A DNA stretch of 64,000 nucleotides from Thermoactinospora rubra. Its GTDB lineage: Bacteria > Actinomycetota > Actinomycetes > Streptosporangiales > Streptosporangiaceae. The stretch spans positions 124,001 to 188,000 of the forward strand of contig NZ_MSZZ01000005.1 of the NCBI RefSeq assembly GCF_002093975.1. Reading direction: 5' to 3'. Positions 24,344 to 32,760 of this stretch are shown here, piece by piece (position 1 is the first letter of the stretch; every line of letters starts with the position of its first letter). The notes beneath the pieces were generated by a model, which worked only from the letters and a program-made list of their open reading frames with translations, made no database searches and was not told the origin of the DNA. A program made the position numbers and the translations under genes.

Positions 24344-25590
24344 CAGGCTCCCTTCGCCGCGGACTTCACCCGGCGCCCAGCCTTCCAGACCCCGGTGACG
24401 TTTGCGGGGTCGGCCAGCACCGAGATGTCGGCCAGCGGGTCGGCCGCCAGCGTGATGAGGTCGGCGTCGTAGCCCTCGGCGAGGATCCCGCTGCGCGGCG
24501 CCTGCGCGCCCAGCGTCAGCGGGCCGTGGGCGGTGGCCGCCCGGATGGCCTCCAGCGGCGACAGGCCGCAGTCGACCAGGTGGACCAGCTCGCGGCCGTT
24601 GCGCCCCCAGGAGTTGGGCCGGTGCCGGCCGCTGACGAAGATGTCGGTGCCCATGGCCAGCTTGACCCCGCGCGAGTGGGCCAGCGCGACCGCGTCGGCG
24701 TGGACCTCGGCCACGGCCTTGAGCTTGTCCATGTAGATCGGCGGCAGCGAGGCGTCGGTGATGAGCTCGTCGATGATGGTGCGGGTGGCGACCAGCAGCG
24801 CGTCCTTCTCCCGCATCAGGTCGCACACCTCCTCGTCCAGGAAGGTGCCGTGCTCGATCGTCCGCACCCCGGCCTCCAGCGCGGCGATCATGCCGGGCTT
24901 GCCGTGGCAGTGGGCGGCCACCGAGCGCTCGGCCATGGCGGCCACCTCGACGATGGCGCGCATCTCCTCGAAGGTGAACTGCTGGTGGATGGGGTGGTCC
25001 AGGTCCGACAGCACGCCGCCGGAGGCGCAGATCTTGATGACCTTGGCGTTGCGCCGCAGCTGCTCGCGCACCGCTCGCGCGCACTCGTCGGGTCCGTCGG
25101 CCAGGCGCAGCTCGCCGCCGCTCGCGCCGTACTCGCACACCCACGAGTGCGGCAGGCCGTGCAGGTCGCCGTGGCCGCCGGTGGCCGACAGGATCGCGCC
25201 GGCGGGGTAGATCGAGGGGCCTTCGACCGAGCCGTCGGCCACGGCCGGCGCGAGGTAGACGCCCAGGCCGCCGACCTCCCTGACGGAGGTGACGCCCGCG
25301 TCGAGGGCGGCACGCAGGTCCGGCACGCACCTGGCGGCCCTGAGCGGCATCGGCACCGTGGCCACCCGGCCGGGTTCCAGGTCGGTGAGGCCGAACAGGT
25401 GGCCGTGGCAGTCCCACAGGCCCGGCATGACGACCGGCGCGTGGGTCTCGACGTCGGCCCGGGGGTCGGCCGGGGGCGCGCCGTCCGACGGCCCCGCGTA
25501 GACGATCACGCCGTCGTCGACGACCACGGTGCCCTGCCGTACGGGATCGCCGTCGCCAGGAATGAGCAGATCTGCTGTTATGCGCTCCAT
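24343..25590 (-). CDS. Metal-dependent amidohydrolase (imidazolonepropionase-like)
   Basis: A 415-aa TIM-barrel hydrolase. The metal ligands are in order: HGH in LWDCHGHLFG (His62/His64), a likely carboxylated Lys in VIKICASGGV, His in VAAHCHGK, His in TIEHGTFLDEE, and Asp in LAMGTDIF. Beta-sandwich flanks precede and follow the barrel. The family includes prolidases, imidazolonepropionases and various amidases or lactonases; the HGH-K-H-H-D set suggests a binuclear prolidase-type centre. The start is the ATG at MERITADLLIPG. Its stop overlaps the nitroreductase start, forming a two-gene unit. No signal peptide, so it acts in the cytoplasm. Confidence 0.87.
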   Translation of the reverse strand: MERITADLLIPGDGDPVRQGTVVVDDGVIVYAGPSDGAPPADPRADVETHAPVVMPGLWDCHGHLFGLTDLEPGRVATVPMPLRAARCVPDLRAALDAGVTSVREVGGLGVYLAPAVADGSVEGPSIYPAGAILSATGGHGDLHGLPHSWVCEYGASGGELRLADGPDECARAVREQLRRNAKVIKICASGGVLSDLDHPIHQQFTFEEMRAIVEVAAMAERSVAAHCHGKPGMIAALEAGVRTIEHGTFLDEEVCDLMREKDALLVATRTIIDELITDASLPPIYMDKLKAVAEVHADAVALAHSRGVKLAMGTDIFVSGRHRPNSWGRNGRELVHLVDCGLSPLEAIRAATAHGPLTLGAQAPRSGILAEGYDADLITLAADPLADISVLADPANVTGVWKAGRRVKSAAKGA

Positions 25591-25612
25591 GGCGAGAATC
25601 TAGTACGGCACC

Positions 25613-25659
25613 CCGCACGGGGAGGGGCGGTGGTGAGGGGTCCGCCCCTCCCCGTGCGG
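25613..25659 (-). terminator. Terminator after the first amidase gene
   Basis: Perfect 18-bp stem CCGCACGGGGAGGGGCGG / CCGCCCCTCCCCGTGCGG with an 11-base loop, placed between the amidase stop and the start of the amidohydrolase unit. There is no T-run. Confidence 0.7.
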
Positions 25660-25707
25660 CGCTTGCACGGCTGTCCAGCTCTCCGGCTTTCCAGCCCGTC
25701 TACGGCT

Positions 25708-27159
25708 CTACAGCCGGGTGATGCGGACCGCGTCGGCGATGACGTAGCCGACGCCGCTGGTCCAGCGGCTGACGCCGACGACGTTGTAGGTTCCGGCGTT
25801 CAGCGTGAACGTGCCGATCGACTTCCACGTGCCGCCGCCGGTGCGCTGGTTGACGCGCACGCTCTGGTTGCCGCTCGAGGTGGCCACGATGTACGGCGTG
25901 GAGTCGTTGTAACCCGGGTCGGCCGGGTGCCAGACGTCCACGCGGTAGGTGCCCGCGCTCGGGATGCTCGCGCGGAACCAGGCCGGGTCGCTGATCGCCT
26001 CGGGGTTGGCGAAGCGGTAGTCGGCGCCGTACTTCTGGCCCGACCAGGTCGAGGTGCCCCAGTTGGCGCTGGCGGTGGGACTGTCGACGGTGGTGGACCA
26101 GGTCCCGCCGCCGCCGGTGACGTACTGCATGTACTTGCCCCAGTCCCAGTGGGGGCCGGGGTCGGTGTGCGTGGCGCCCGGCACCTCGTTGTGCCCGATG
26201 ATGTAGCTGCGGGTCTTGGGGATGCCGTACTTGTCGCAGATGGCCCGGGTCAGCGCGGCCGAGGCGCGGTACATCGCCTCGGTGAACCACGACGGCTGGC
26301 TGACCCAGCCCTCGTGCTCGATGCCGATGGAGCGGGTGTTGTAGTTCCAGTTGCCCGCGTGCCAGGCGATGTCCTTCTCGCGCACCATCTGCGTCACGTC
26401 GCCGTCGGAGGAGCGGATGACGTAGTGGGCGGAGACGTTGGCGCTGGGGTTCTGGAACCAGGAGATCGTGCCCGCGTAGGAGCCCTGCGTGACGTGGATG
26501 ATCACGCGGTCGATCGCGTAGGACGACGGGCGGCTGGAGACGGTGTAGTTGCCGGAGTTGGCCGGCACCCAGTGGGCGGGCGGGTAGTCGGTGCTGAGCA
26601 CCTCGGCGAAGCTGCGGGCGTGCTCCAGCTCGCCGCGCTTGGGCGCGACCGGGTTGGCGGCGACGGAGACCTCGCCCTGCACGCCCTTGGCGAGGACCTC
26701 GTAGACCGCGTCGGCGTACAGGCGCGCCACCTCGGGGGTGGAGGCGTTGCCGTACTTGGCCACGGCCGGGTACCAGGCGGCGACGTCCTTGCGGTCGATG
26801 CCCTCGGCGAGCGAGGACAGCACGGCGGCGCCGCCGAGGATGTTGGCCTCGGTGTCGGTGCGCAGCTCCTCGACGCTGCGGCCGGTCAGCTCGGCGGCCT
26901 TCTCCAGCGTCTTGGTGGTGGGGTTGCTGACCAGGTGCATGACGCCGTAGCCGCCGCTGGCGCTGGGCTTGCCCTCGTGGTCGTCCAGCCGGGTCTCGGC
27001 GTAGGCCAGGGCCACGAGCAGGTCGCGCGGCACGTCGTAGGCCTGGGCGGCCTTGGCGAAGGCGGCGTCAAGCGGGGTGCGGGCGGCGGCCTGGGCGGGC
27101 TGGACCTGGAACAGGAGGAGGACCAGGGCAACGGCGGCCGCTAATCGGATGGGCTTCAT
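25708..27159 (-). CDS. Secreted three-domain N-acetylmuramoyl-L-alanine amidase (copy 1)
   Basis: A 483-aa exported protein (MKPIRLAAAVALVLLLF..., cleavage after AQA; GGAG six bases before the ATG). Domain 1 (about 30-160) is a lytic-transglycosylase-like helical region (LLVALAYAETRLDDHEG, SGGYGVMHLV). Domain 2 (about 205-345) is an Amidase_2/PGRP fold with zinc ligands His222 (IIHVTQGS), His323 (IIGHNEVPG) and Asp333 (HTDPGP), plus AWHAGNWNYN and GIEHEG. Domain 3 (about 390-483) is a golvesin-like beta-sandwich (AGTYRVDVWHPADPGYN ... YVIADAVRI) likely to bind glycan or peptidoglycan. It would cut the bond between muramic acid and L-Ala. An equally organised paralogue lies directly upstream, so they arose by tandem duplication. 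Confidence 0.9.
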   Translation of the reverse strand: MKPIRLAAAVALVLLLFQVQPAQAAARTPLDAAFAKAAQAYDVPRDLLVALAYAETRLDDHEGKPSASGGYGVMHLVSNPTTKTLEKAAELTGRSVEELRTDTEANILGGAAVLSSLAEGIDRKDVAAWYPAVAKYGNASTPEVARLYADAVYEVLAKGVQGEVSVAANPVAPKRGELEHARSFAEVLSTDYPPAHWVPANSGNYTVSSRPSSYAIDRVIIHVTQGSYAGTISWFQNPSANVSAHYVIRSSDGDVTQMVREKDIAWHAGNWNYNTRSIGIEHEGWVSQPSWFTEAMYRASAALTRAICDKYGIPKTRSYIIGHNEVPGATHTDPGPHWDWGKYMQYVTGGGGTWSTTVDSPTASANWGTSTWSGQKYGADYRFANPEAISDPAWFRASIPSAGTYRVDVWHPADPGYNDSTPYIVATSSGNQSVRVNQRTGGGTWKSIGTFTLNAGTYNVVGVSRWTSGVGYVIADAVRITRL

Positions 27160-27274
27160 GGCTCTCCTTCGGGGGGTGAGGAACCGGGGGTGACGAAGCC
27201 TTGACCGCACCATACGATCGACGGTCAGAAATGTCGATAATTGACATCCGATCAACGGCATCCGAAACTTTTCA

Positions 27275-28705
27275 TCACATCTTGGTGATCCGCACCGCGT
27301 CGGCGATCACATATCCCTTGCCGTCGGTCCGCCGGCTCACGCCCACGACGTTCTGGCTTCCGGCGGGCAGCGTGAACGTGCCCAGCGTCTGCCAGGACCC
27401 GCCGCCGACCTGCTGGTTCATCCAGATGACGTTGTCCTTGACCAGGTAGGGCGTCCAGGCGTTGTAGCCGGGGTCGGCCGGGTACCACACGTCGACGCGG
27501 TAGCGGCCCTCCTTGGGCAGAGTGGCCCTGAACCACGCCGGGTCGGCGGTCTGGGCGGGCTTGGCGAAGCGGTAGTCCGGGCCCTGCTTCTGCCCGGAGA
27601 AGGCCGAGGTGCCCCAGGCCGGGCCCGCGGAGGGGCCGTCGACGACGGTGGACCACGTCTGCTCGCCGCCGGCGACCAGCTGCATGTACCGGGTCCAGTT
27701 CCAGTGCCGCCCTGGGTCGGAGTGGGTGGCGCCGGGCACCTCGTTGTGGCCGACGATGTGCCTCCTGTCCTTGGGGATGCCGTACTTGTCGCAGATCGCC
27801 CGGGTCAGCGCGGCCGAGGCCCGGTACATCGCGTCGGTGAACCACGTGGCGTTGCCGACGTACCCCTCGTGCTCGACGCCGATCGACCGCCGGTTGTAGG
27901 AGCCGTTGCCCGCGTGCCAGGCCACGTCCCTGTGCCGGACCATCTGCGTCACGTCGCCGTCCCGCGACCGGATGACGTAGTGCGCCGACACGCGGGCGCG
28001 CGGGTTCTGGAACCAGGAGATGGCGCCCGCGTAGGAGCCCTGCGTCACGTGGATGACGACGCGGTCCACCTTGGTACGGCTCGCCCTGGCGTAGTTGCCC
28101 GAGTGCGCGGGGATCCAGTGCGCCGCCGGATAGTCGGCGCTGAGCGTCTCGGCGAAGCTGCGCGCCTGCTCCAGTGGCCCGCGCTCCGGCTGTACGGCGG
28201 AGGCCGCCACGGTGATCGTCTCGCCGCCCGCGGTCGCGCGCAGGCCCTTGGCCAGCACCTCGTACACGGCGTCGGCGTAGAGCCGCTGCACGGTGGCGGA
28301 CTGGGCGCCCGAGTACCGCGCCACGACCGGATACCAGGCCGCCAGATCCTTGCGGTCGACGCCCTGCGCCATGGACCCCAGCACGGCGGCTCCGCCGAGG
28401 ATGTTGGCCGCGTCGTCGGCGCGCAGCCGCTGCGCGGGCTGGCCGGTCAGCTCGGCGGCCCGCTCCAGCGTCCCGGGGCTGACCAGGTGCATCATGCCGT
28501 ACCCGCCGCCGGCGCTGGGCTCGCCGTCGTGCCCGTCGAGGCGGGTCTCGGCGTAGGCGACGGCAACCAGGAGGTCGGCCGGGACGTCATAGGTGGCGGC
28601 GGCTTTCGCGAACGCCTCCGCCAGGGGCCCCGCCGAGGCCCGGGCGGGCAGGGGAAGGAGGGCGAGCAGCAGCACGGCGGCCGCCGCCAGCCGGGCGGTC
28701 AGCAT
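27275..28705 (-). CDS. Secreted three-domain N-acetylmuramoyl-L-alanine amidase (copy 2)
   Basis: A 476-aa paralogue of the preceding gene with the same three domains: transglycosylase-like (LLVAVAYAETRLDGHDG), Amidase_2 (VVIHVTQGSYAG, AWHAGNGSYNRRS, IVGHNEVPGATHSDPG) and golvesin-like C-terminus (YRVDVWYPADPGYN, YVIADAVRITKM). All zinc ligands are kept. The copies differ most in the linker after domain 1 and in the last domain, which suggests different binding targets or regulation. The signal peptide is MLTARLAAAAVLLLALLPLP..., cleaved near ARA. The 115-bp spacer between the copies has no terminator, so co-transcription with copy 2 first is possible. Confidence 0.9.
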   Translation of the reverse strand: MLTARLAAAAVLLLALLPLPARASAGPLAEAFAKAAATYDVPADLLVAVAYAETRLDGHDGEPSAGGGYGMMHLVSPGTLERAAELTGQPAQRLRADDAANILGGAAVLGSMAQGVDRKDLAAWYPVVARYSGAQSATVQRLYADAVYEVLAKGLRATAGGETITVAASAVQPERGPLEQARSFAETLSADYPAAHWIPAHSGNYARASRTKVDRVVIHVTQGSYAGAISWFQNPRARVSAHYVIRSRDGDVTQMVRHRDVAWHAGNGSYNRRSIGVEHEGYVGNATWFTDAMYRASAALTRAICDKYGIPKDRRHIVGHNEVPGATHSDPGRHWNWTRYMQLVAGGEQTWSTVVDGPSAGPAWGTSAFSGQKQGPDYRFAKPAQTADPAWFRATLPKEGRYRVDVWYPADPGYNAWTPYLVKDNVIWMNQQVGGGSWQTLGTFTLPAGSQNVVGVSRRTDGKGYVIADAVRITKM

Positions 28706-28845
28706 GGGGAGGTCTCCCTTCGGGACGATGACCCGTCACCCTAGGGAGTCGGATGGTGATAAATCGCCCCATGTGACTAATGAGCTATACCGGCTTGACA
28801 CGGCGGCAGGACGCCCTCGCGCCGGCGGACCGATAGCCTTTACTA

Positions 28846-29610
28846 GTGCGTATTGCGAGGTTCTCCACAGGTGAAGGCGTCGCGTTCGGCGTGGTCGAGG
28901 GCGAGTTCATCTCGACGATCGCGGGCCACCCGTTCAACCAGATCCAGTTCACCGGCGAGCGTTTCCCGCTGGCCGAGGTGCGGCTGGTGGCGCCGATGCT
29001 GCCGAGCAAGGTGGTCGCCGTCGGCCGCAACTACGCCGAGCACGCCGCCGAGCTGGGCAACGAGGTGCCGGAGGAGCCTCTGCTGTTCATGAAGCCCTCC
29101 ACGTCCGTCATCGGTCCCGGCGAGGCGATCGCCTACCCGACGTCGCTGTCCCAGCGCGTCGACCACGAGGGCGAGCTGGCCGTGGTGATCGGCCGGCTGT
29201 GCCGGGAGGTGCCGCGCGAGCGCGTCAAGGACGTCGTCTTCGGCTACACCTGCGCCAACGACGTCACGGCGCGCGACCTGCAGAAGAAGGACGTGCAGTT
29301 CACCCGCGCCAAGAGCTTCGACACCTTCTGCCCGATCGGTCCGTGGATCGAGACCGTCCTGGACCCGAGCGACCTGGCCGTGACCACCACGGTCAACGGC
29401 GAGGTACGGCAGAGCGGACGCACCAGCCAGTTGATCCACGACATTCCCGCGCTGGTCTCCTACGTGAGCGCGGTCATGACGCTGATCCCCGGCGACGTCA
29501 TCCTCACCGGCACCCCGGCGGGCGTCGGCCCGCTCCAGGTCGGCGACGAGGTCAGCGTCACCGTCGAGGGCATCGGCACGTTGACGAACAAGGTGGTCTC
29601 CCGTGACTGA
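28846..29610 (+). CDS. Fumarylacetoacetate hydrolase-family protein
   Basis: A 254-aa FAH-fold enzyme. The metal site is formed by VDHEGELAVVIGR (two Glu in the E.E pattern) and TCANDVTARDLQ (Asp); VGRNYAEHAAELG and LFMKPSTSVIGPGEA are the usual lid and substrate residues. Family members hydrolyse or decarboxylate 2-oxo-diacids such as acylpyruvates or oxaloacetate. A FAH gene immediately before gltX is a very common actinobacterial arrangement, and here the stop overlaps the gltX start by eight bases, so they are coupled. The GTG start lies about seven bases after a TAGCCT box (28834-28839), which would make the mRNA leaderless. TTGACA at 28795 is too far away to be its -35. Confidence 0.9.
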   Translation: MRIARFSTGEGVAFGVVEGEFISTIAGHPFNQIQFTGERFPLAEVRLVAPMLPSKVVAVGRNYAEHAAELGNEVPEEPLLFMKPSTSVIGPGEAIAYPTSLSQRVDHEGELAVVIGRLCREVPRERVKDVVFGYTCANDVTARDLQKKDVQFTRAKSFDTFCPIGPWIETVLDPSDLAVTTTVNGEVRQSGRTSQLIHDIPALVSYVSAVMTLIPGDVILTGTPAGVGPLQVGDEVSVTVEGIGTLTNKVVSRD

Positions 29611-30976
29611 GGTACGGGTGCGCTTCGCACCGTCTCCAACCGGTTACTTCCACGTGGGCGGCGCCCGCACGGCGCTGTTCAACTGGGCGCTGGCCGAGCA
29701 GACCGGCGGCCGGTTCATCCTGCGGATCGAGGACACCGACGCCGCGCGCAACCGGCCGGAGTGGACCGAGGGCATCATCTCCGCCCTGTCCTGGATCGGC
29801 ATCAGCGGCACCCACCCGGCCTTCGAGGGCCCCTACTTCCAGTCCGCCTTCGAGCCGCAGCACCGCGAGGCGGTGGCCAAGCTGCTGGCCGGCGGCCTGG
29901 CCTACTACTGCGACTGCACCCGCGAGGCGCTCGAGGCCCGCACCGGCTCGGAGCACAAGGGCTACGACGGCCACTGCCGCGACCGCGGCCTGACCTCCGG
30001 CGCGGTGCGCTTCCGCACGCCCGACGAGGGCGTCACCGTGGTCGACGACGTGATCAGGGGCCGCGTGGAGTTCCCCAACAACGCCCAGGACGACTTCGTC
30101 ATCGCGCGCTCGGACGGCTCGCCGCTGTATGTGCTGGCCAACGCCGTCGACGACATCACCCAGGGCATCACGCACGTGCTGCGCGGCGAGGAGCACCTGT
30201 CCAACGCGGCCAAGCAGCAGCTGCTGTGGCCGGCGCTGGGCGCCACCCCGCCGGTGTGGGCGCACCTGCCGGTCATCGTCAACGAGCAGCGCAAGAAGCT
30301 GTCCAAGCGCCGCGACAAGGTGGCGCTGGAGGCCTATCGCGCCGAGGGCTACCTGCCCGAGGCCATGGTCAACTACCTGATGCTGCTGGGCTGGGGGCCG
30401 GGCGGCGACCGCGAGATCATGCCGTGGTCGGAGATGGTGCCGCTGTTCAAGCTGGAGAACATCAACTCCGCCAGCGCCTTCTTCGACGAGAAGAAGCTGC
30501 GTGCCTTCAACGCCGAGTACATCAGGATGCTGCCGCTGGAGACCTTCGAGGAGCGCTGCCTGCCGTTCCTGGACCCGGAGTGGGACGTGGAGACCTTCAG
30601 CCGGGTCGCCCCGCTCGCCCAGACGCGCATCTCGGTGCTGTCGGAGATCACGCAGTACGTCGACTTCCTGTTCCTCAAGGAGCCGGTCTTCGACCAGGCC
30701 TCCTGGGACAAGGCGATGAAGAACGCCCCGGTGGAGATCCTCGGCGACTACCTGGAGCGGCTGGAGGCGGTCAGCTGGGACCCCGAGTCGCTGAAGCAGA
30801 TGCTGGAGGAGGTCGGCGCCGCGCACGGGCTCAAGCTGGCCAAGGCGCAGGCGCCGGTCCGCGTCGCGGTCATGGGCCGGGCCGTCGGCCTGCCGCTGTT
30901 CGAGTCGCTGGAGGTGCTGGGGCGGGAGCGGACGATCGACCGGATCCGCGCCGCGCTGTCAAGGCTCCGAGGCTGA
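29603..30976 (+). CDS. gltX: Glutamyl-tRNA synthetase
   Basis: A 457-aa class I aminoacyl-tRNA synthetase. It charges tRNA-Glu, and in actinobacteria often also tRNA-Gln for later amidation. The HIGH motif appears as YFHVGGARTALFNW (residues 15-28) after VRFAPSPTG; LRIEDTDAARN follows, and the KMSKS loop is KKLSKRRDKV (about 232-241). The C-terminal helical anticodon-binding part starts near residue 320. No zinc-knuckle cysteines beyond CDC are evident. GTG start inside the end of the FAH gene. Its own last 107 bases are overlapped antiparallel by the MATE gene. Genes for two tRNA-Glu and one tRNA-Gln are 5 kb downstream. Confidence 0.95.
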   Translation: MTEVRVRFAPSPTGYFHVGGARTALFNWALAEQTGGRFILRIEDTDAARNRPEWTEGIISALSWIGISGTHPAFEGPYFQSAFEPQHREAVAKLLAGGLAYYCDCTREALEARTGSEHKGYDGHCRDRGLTSGAVRFRTPDEGVTVVDDVIRGRVEFPNNAQDDFVIARSDGSPLYVLANAVDDITQGITHVLRGEEHLSNAAKQQLLWPALGATPPVWAHLPVIVNEQRKKLSKRRDKVALEAYRAEGYLPEAMVNYLMLLGWGPGGDREIMPWSEMVPLFKLENINSASAFFDEKKLRAFNAEYIRMLPLETFEERCLPFLDPEWDVETFSRVAPLAQTRISVLSEITQYVDFLFLKEPVFDQASWDKAMKNAPVEILGDYLERLEAVSWDPESLKQMLEEVGAAHGLKLAKAQAPVRVAVMGRAVGLPLFESLEVLGRERTIDRIRAALSRLRG

Positions 30977-32141
30977 GTACGGCTCCCGCCGCCGTCGCCA
31001 GCCACACGCCCGTGACGCCGAGCCAGAAGCTCAGCGCGTAGGCCAGGGGCAGTTGCGCCGCGAAGCCCGCCAGCGTGGCGGCCAGCACGCGGCTGCCCCT
31101 GCCACTGGCCTGCAGCACGCCGCCGATGGCGATGAGCCCGCCGAACGGCACGAGGTAGAGCGGCATCCAGCGCAGGAAGCCCACCGCCTCGGCGGCCACC
31201 GCCGGGTCGTCGGTGAACCACGCCGCGACGGGCGCGGCCACCGCGTTGAGGACGACCGCCACGACCGCGCCCGCGACGAGCCCGGTGCGCAGCGGCGAGC
31301 CGACGGGCTCCGAGCGCGCCGTCCTGATCATCGCCGCCTGCCGCAGCGCGTAGAAGGCCATGACCCCGGCAAGCATGATCTTCAGGCCGATGCCGTACCC
31401 GGCCTGGGCCGCCAGCCCGAACCTCGCCACGACGTCCACCATCAGCATGCCCACCACTGCGCGGGCCAGGAAATCTCCCGACATCGGCAGGCCGGTCCCG
31501 ACGATCTCCCAGCCGCCGGCCCATCCGGCGGCATCGCGCGGCGCCAGCCGTACCAGAGTCCGCAGAGAGACGGCGAGCGTCACGGCGCGCGCCAGCACGG
31601 TGGCCAGCGCGGCGCCCTGGACGCCCAGGCCGAGCCCGTAGATGAGCAGCGGGTCCAGGGCGATCACCAGCACGTTGCAGATCAGCGCGTTGCGCATCGG
31701 GATCTTCGTGTTGCCCTTCCCCTTGACGACGGCGTCGGCGAGCGCCTGGGCGAAGTACACCGGCAGGCCGCCCAGCGAGATCAGGTAGTAGCCGGCCGTC
31801 AGCGCGGCGGTGCCCGCGTCGGCGGCGAACAGGCCGGCCAGCGGCTCGCGCGCCAGCACCCCCGGCACGGTCACCGCCACGCTGACGACGGCCCACAGCA
31901 GCCAGCCGGTCCTGACCACCGGGCTGACCGGCTCGCGCCCGTCGCGCCTGCCGACCAGCACGGTGACGCCCGTCGCCACGGCCAGGAAGAGGCCGAGGGC
32001 CAGGTATTCGGTCGTGGTGGCGATCGTGACGGCGGCGATCGCCTCCGCGCCGAGACCGGAGACCCACAACAGGTCGATGACGCTCACGGCGACGACCGCG
32101 GTCAGCAGTTCGACGTAGATCGGGAAGGCCTGCCTCAGCAT
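30870..32141 (-). CDS. MATE-family multidrug/organic-cation efflux protein
   Basis: A 423-aa polytopic protein with about twelve hydrophobic segments in two six-helix halves, the MATE/MOP fold (FPIYVELLTAVVAVSVIDLL at the start, then GLFLAVATGVTVLVGRR and FAQALADAVVKGKGN in the first half, repeated in style as GTGLPMSGDFLARAVVG and GVLQASGRGSRVL in the second). It would export a drug or metabolite using Na+ or H+. Its C-terminal tail (SGRSSAPAPAPPATRTAAGR) is encoded opposite the end of gltX and looks like low-complexity antisense sequence, so the gene may have extended by loss of an original stop. The start is the ATG after GAGGC. It is divergent from a PadR regulator that probably controls it. 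Confidence 0.85.
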   Translation of the reverse strand: MLRQAFPIYVELLTAVVAVSVIDLLWVSGLGAEAIAAVTIATTTEYLALGLFLAVATGVTVLVGRRDGREPVSPVVRTGWLLWAVVSVAVTVPGVLAREPLAGLFAADAGTAALTAGYYLISLGGLPVYFAQALADAVVKGKGNTKIPMRNALICNVLVIALDPLLIYGLGLGVQGAALATVLARAVTLAVSLRTLVRLAPRDAAGWAGGWEIVGTGLPMSGDFLARAVVGMLMVDVVARFGLAAQAGYGIGLKIMLAGVMAFYALRQAAMIRTARSEPVGSPLRTGLVAGAVVAVVLNAVAAPVAAWFTDDPAVAAEAVGFLRWMPLYLVPFGGLIAIGGVLQASGRGSRVLAATLAGFAAQLPLAYALSFWLGVTGVWLATAAGAVLSLGALTARRGSGRSSAPAPAPPATRTAAGRRPGP

Positions 32142-32162
32142 GATGTGTGCCTCGTTTCGAGT

Positions 32163-32179
32163 TATCTCGTTTAGAGATA
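32163..32179. promoter_or_regulatory. Probable PadR operator between MATE and padR
   Basis: TATCTC-GTTTA-GAGATA, perfect 6-bp arms, in the 56-bp divergent spacer and therefore able to affect both promoters. Confidence 0.55.
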
Positions 32180-32197
32180 TAGCGCTACGATGCACCC

Positions 32198-32743
32198 ATG
32201 TCCAGAGGAGGCGACCTCGCGCTGATGATCCTCGGCTTCCTCAACCGCGAGCCGATGCACGGCTACGAGCTGAAGTCCAGGATCGCCGCCCTGTCCGGGC
32301 ACCTGCGGCAGGTCAGCGACGGCGCGCTCTACCCGGCCATCGCCAGGCTGGAGGCGGACGGCCTGGTCGAGCGGCACGAGGAGCAGGGCGCGGCGGCCGC
32401 CCCGCGCCAGGTCCTCACGATCACCGGCAAGGGCCGCGCCGAGCTCATGCGCCGCCTGCGCGAGCCGAAGGACGCCGAGATCACCGACCAGACCAGGTTC
32501 TTCGCGCTGCTGACGTTCCTGTCCGCGCTGCCCTCGCGCGAGGACCAGGTGCGGGTGCTGCGCCGCCGGCTGGAGTTCCTGGAGCAGCCGTCGAGCTTCT
32601 TCTACGAGGACGGGCGGCCGGTCCGCGCCGAGGAGGTCGCCGACCCCTTCCGCCGCGGCATGCTGCTCATCGCCCGGGCCACCGGCAAGGCGGAGATCGA
32701 GTGGCTTCGCCGTACGATCGAGGAACTGTCCTTGCCGCAATAG
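32198..32743 (+). CDS. PadR-family transcriptional regulator
   Basis: A 181-aa regulator. The N-terminal winged helix is typical PadR: LMILGFLNREPMHGYELKSR, VSDGALYPAIARLEADGLVE, then a wing with RQVLTITGKGRAEL. The C-terminal helical half (about 95-180) forms the PadR dimer and effector region. Regulators of this family often repress an adjacent efflux pump, and here the divergent neighbour is a MATE exporter with a palindromic site in the shared 56-bp spacer. The NmrA-like gene follows 17 bases after the stop on the same strand and is probably in the same transcript. The ligand is unknown. Confidence 0.9.
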   Translation: MSRGGDLALMILGFLNREPMHGYELKSRIAALSGHLRQVSDGALYPAIARLEADGLVERHEEQGAAAAPRQVLTITGKGRAELMRRLREPKDAEITDQTRFFALLTFLSALPSREDQVRVLRRRLEFLEQPSSFFYEDGRPVRAEEVADPFRRGMLLIARATGKAEIEWLRRTIEELSLPQ

Positions 32744-32760
32744 CTCCTAGCGTGAGCCGC

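Noticed and set aside
28795..28800. TTGACA as -35 for the FAH-gltX unit
   Set aside because: No -10-like hexamer at 16-19 bp; the nearest (TAGCCT) is 33 bp away.
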